Shown here piece by piece: positions 39,880-40,940 of a stretch of DNA of 40,940 nt (position 1 is its first letter; each line of letters starts with the position of its first letter). The notes under the pieces are model-generated. The model was not told where the DNA came from, searched no databases, and saw only the letters and a list, made by a program, of their open reading frames with translations. Origin of the DNA: Pseudomonadota bacterium (GTDB lineage: Bacteria; Cyanobacteriota; Vampirovibrionia; Obscuribacterales; Obscuribacteraceae); NCBI GenBank assembly GCA_021324135.1, contig JAJPJO010000204.1, positions 1-40,940 of the forward strand. Reading direction: 5' to 3'. Both the position numbers and the translations under genes were made by a program.

Positions 39880-40940
39880 GTGATTCTAAAGTCTCTTACC
39901 CTCCATAATTTCATGAGCTACGCCGAGGCCAGCCTCGATTTGAGCTTGATAAACGTGGCTTGTTTATCCGGACACAACGGCTCGGGGAAATCGGCCCTGC
40001 TCGATGCCGTCACCTGGGCACTATGGGAGCAAGCCCGATCCTCCTCCGATGAGCTGGTTCGCCTGGGCGAAAAGGAGATGTGGGTCTCGCTGGTATTCGA
40101 GTATGAGAATCGCATATATCGAGTGCGACGCTCGCGGCAGACCCGTGCTTCAAAGTCGCAAAAATCGATATCAAAGGGCTCTCTCGAGTTGCAAGTTCTG
40201 GTCAACGCCCTTGATCGCTCAAGCGGGAGTGAAACCAGGGGCGGTGCCGATCCGGATACACAATTCATATCCAATGCATATCCGGAGATTCCCGATATAG
40301 AAGAAATATCCGACTACACTGCCAGTGGAGGCGCCTTTTCATCTCCGCTGGCGAGGGTGGCGGCGGCAGCTTTCACGGCCGGGGCAGCCTCGGCACCACC
40401 CTCCGGAGCGCCGGTGGCGCTGGCGCCTGCCTATGCCGGTCAGGCAGTTCATTATCAAAGCGAGATGCAGCCCGGCCAGAGCGAGCCGCTGAACCACTGG
40501 CGCAGCTTGACAGGCCCGAGCATGCGCGCCACTCAGCAAACGATTTGCAATCTGCTCAGGATGGATTACGACACATTTATCAACAGTGCTTATCTGCGAC
40601 AGGGGCGCGCCGATGAATTCACCACCCGTGCACCCTCGGAGCGCAAGCAGGTCCTCAGTGAAATACTCGGTCTCTCTTACTTCGATCGACTTCAGGAAGC
40701 CTGCAAAATTCAGGCCCGAAACACGAAATTAAGAATCGACGTAATCGAAAGCCATCTCATTTCGCTGCCCGAGATCAAGGAGCGCCATGCCGAGATCTCA
40801 AAACAACTGCTCTTTGAAGATGAGGAGTTGTCCAGGCAGAAAGCCGGTCTTCAACAAGACGAAAAGCAGGTCGAAGCCCTGAACGCTCAGGTGCAATCAT
40901 TGAAATTGATGGCCCAAAAACACGAGCAGACCTCGCGGCA
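39880..40940 (+). CDS. sbcC: SbcC/Rad50-type DNA repair ATPase (5' part, cut by window edge) with head insertion
   Basis: 353 residues are visible and the gene runs off the right edge. The N-terminus ILKSLTLHNFMSYAEASLDL and Walker A GHNGSGKS (39970-39993, residues 31-38) are typical of Rad50/SbcC, the ATPase partner of the SbcD/Mre11 nuclease in double-strand-break processing. The Q-loop FINSAYLRQGRADEF has its Gln at residue 241, followed by KQVLSEILGL and the start of the coiled coil. In archaeal Rad50 the Q-loop Gln is near residue 140, so about 100 extra residues are inserted between them (about residues 105-220), rich in Ala, Pro, Ser and Gly. GTG 39880 gives the family-like start; the frame is open back to ATG 39781, which would add 33 residues. 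Neither start has a clear Shine-Dalgarno. sbcD is not in the window. Confidence 0.9.
   Translation, partial: MILKSLTLHNFMSYAEASLDLSLINVACLSGHNGSGKSALLDAVTWALWEQARSSSDELVRLGEKEMWVSLVFEYENRIYRVRRSRQTRASKSQKSISKGSLELQVLVNALDRSSGSETRGGADPDTQFISNAYPEIPDIEEISDYTASGGAFSSPLARVAAAAFTAGAASAPPSGAPVALAPAYAGQAVHYQSEMQPGQSEPLNHWRSLTGPSMRATQQTICNLLRMDYDTFINSAYLRQGRADEFTTRAPSERKQVLSEILGLSYFDRLQEACKIQARNTKLRIDVIESHLISLPEIKERHAEISKQLLFEDEELSRQKAGLQQDEKQVEALNAQVQSLKLMAQKHEQTSR

Noticed and set aside
1-40940. tRNA genes, rRNA, CRISPR arrays or insertion sequences
   Set aside because: No cloverleaf with a TTCGA-type arm, no regularly spaced identical repeats, and no transposase ORF or terminal inverted repeats with target duplications were found by reading both strands.

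Overview
This window reads as a compact chromosomal segment of a Gram-negative-type bacterium with roughly 55% GC by eye. It holds about 25 protein genes, with no rRNA, tRNA, CRISPR array or recognisable insertion sequence. The mix is housekeeping genes (pheT, aroC, aroB, aroA, pheA, purB, rsmG, malQ, sbcC) interleaved with very large, poorly characterised membrane or acidic proteins. That mix would fit an environmental lineage such as the non-photosynthetic relatives of cyanobacteria (Vampirovibrionia/Melainabacteria). The taxonomic guess is inference only: no marker here settles it.

Layout. Positions 1-1950 hold the 3' part of pheT. A candidate terminator follows, then a 1015-residue membrane-anchored Roadblock/LC7 protein (2225-5272). 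Facing it on the minus strand are a DsbD-type thiol:disulfide reductase and a GH1 beta-glycosidase (5278-8809). Two polytopic membrane proteins, the first GT-C-like, lie in tandem at 9028-13601. A minus-strand block (13573-18221) runs aroC, aroB, pheA, Gfo/Idh/MocA oxidoreductase. It is divergent from aroA (18333-19622), so three shikimate-pathway genes and prephenate dehydratase sit together. A candidate aroC promoter in the divergent gap is overlapped by a 20-bp spaced inverted repeat.

The middle (19659-26564) is accessory-looking. It holds a stand-alone proteasome/HslV-like Ntn hydrolase with a basic tail, an exported protein of unknown function, a matrixin-like metalloprotease, a probable AbiTii-domain protein, a 340-bp structured non-coding gap, a 103-residue orphan, a UspA tandem protein overlapping a degenerate multicopper-oxidase-like protein, and a DinB-like protein.

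From 26591 a plus-strand run holds purB, malQ and an unknown gene, which meets rsmG with overlapping stop codons. A 1069-residue acidic protein with a J-like segment and a helical MshEN-like segment follows (31639-34848). It faces a response regulator with a GAF-like C-terminus. Next comes a 1270-residue fusion of membrane transporter-like, spermidine-synthase-like and TPR regions (minus). The window ends inside an sbcC/rad50 gene whose ATPase head carries an unusual insertion of about 100 residues.

A striking global feature is that almost every convergent gene pair is separated by 4-36 bp or overlaps. The strongest candidates for new biology are the solitary proteasome-like peptidase, the Roadblock protein with three evenly spaced DDIF repeats, the J-like acidic scaffold, and the SbcC head insertion.
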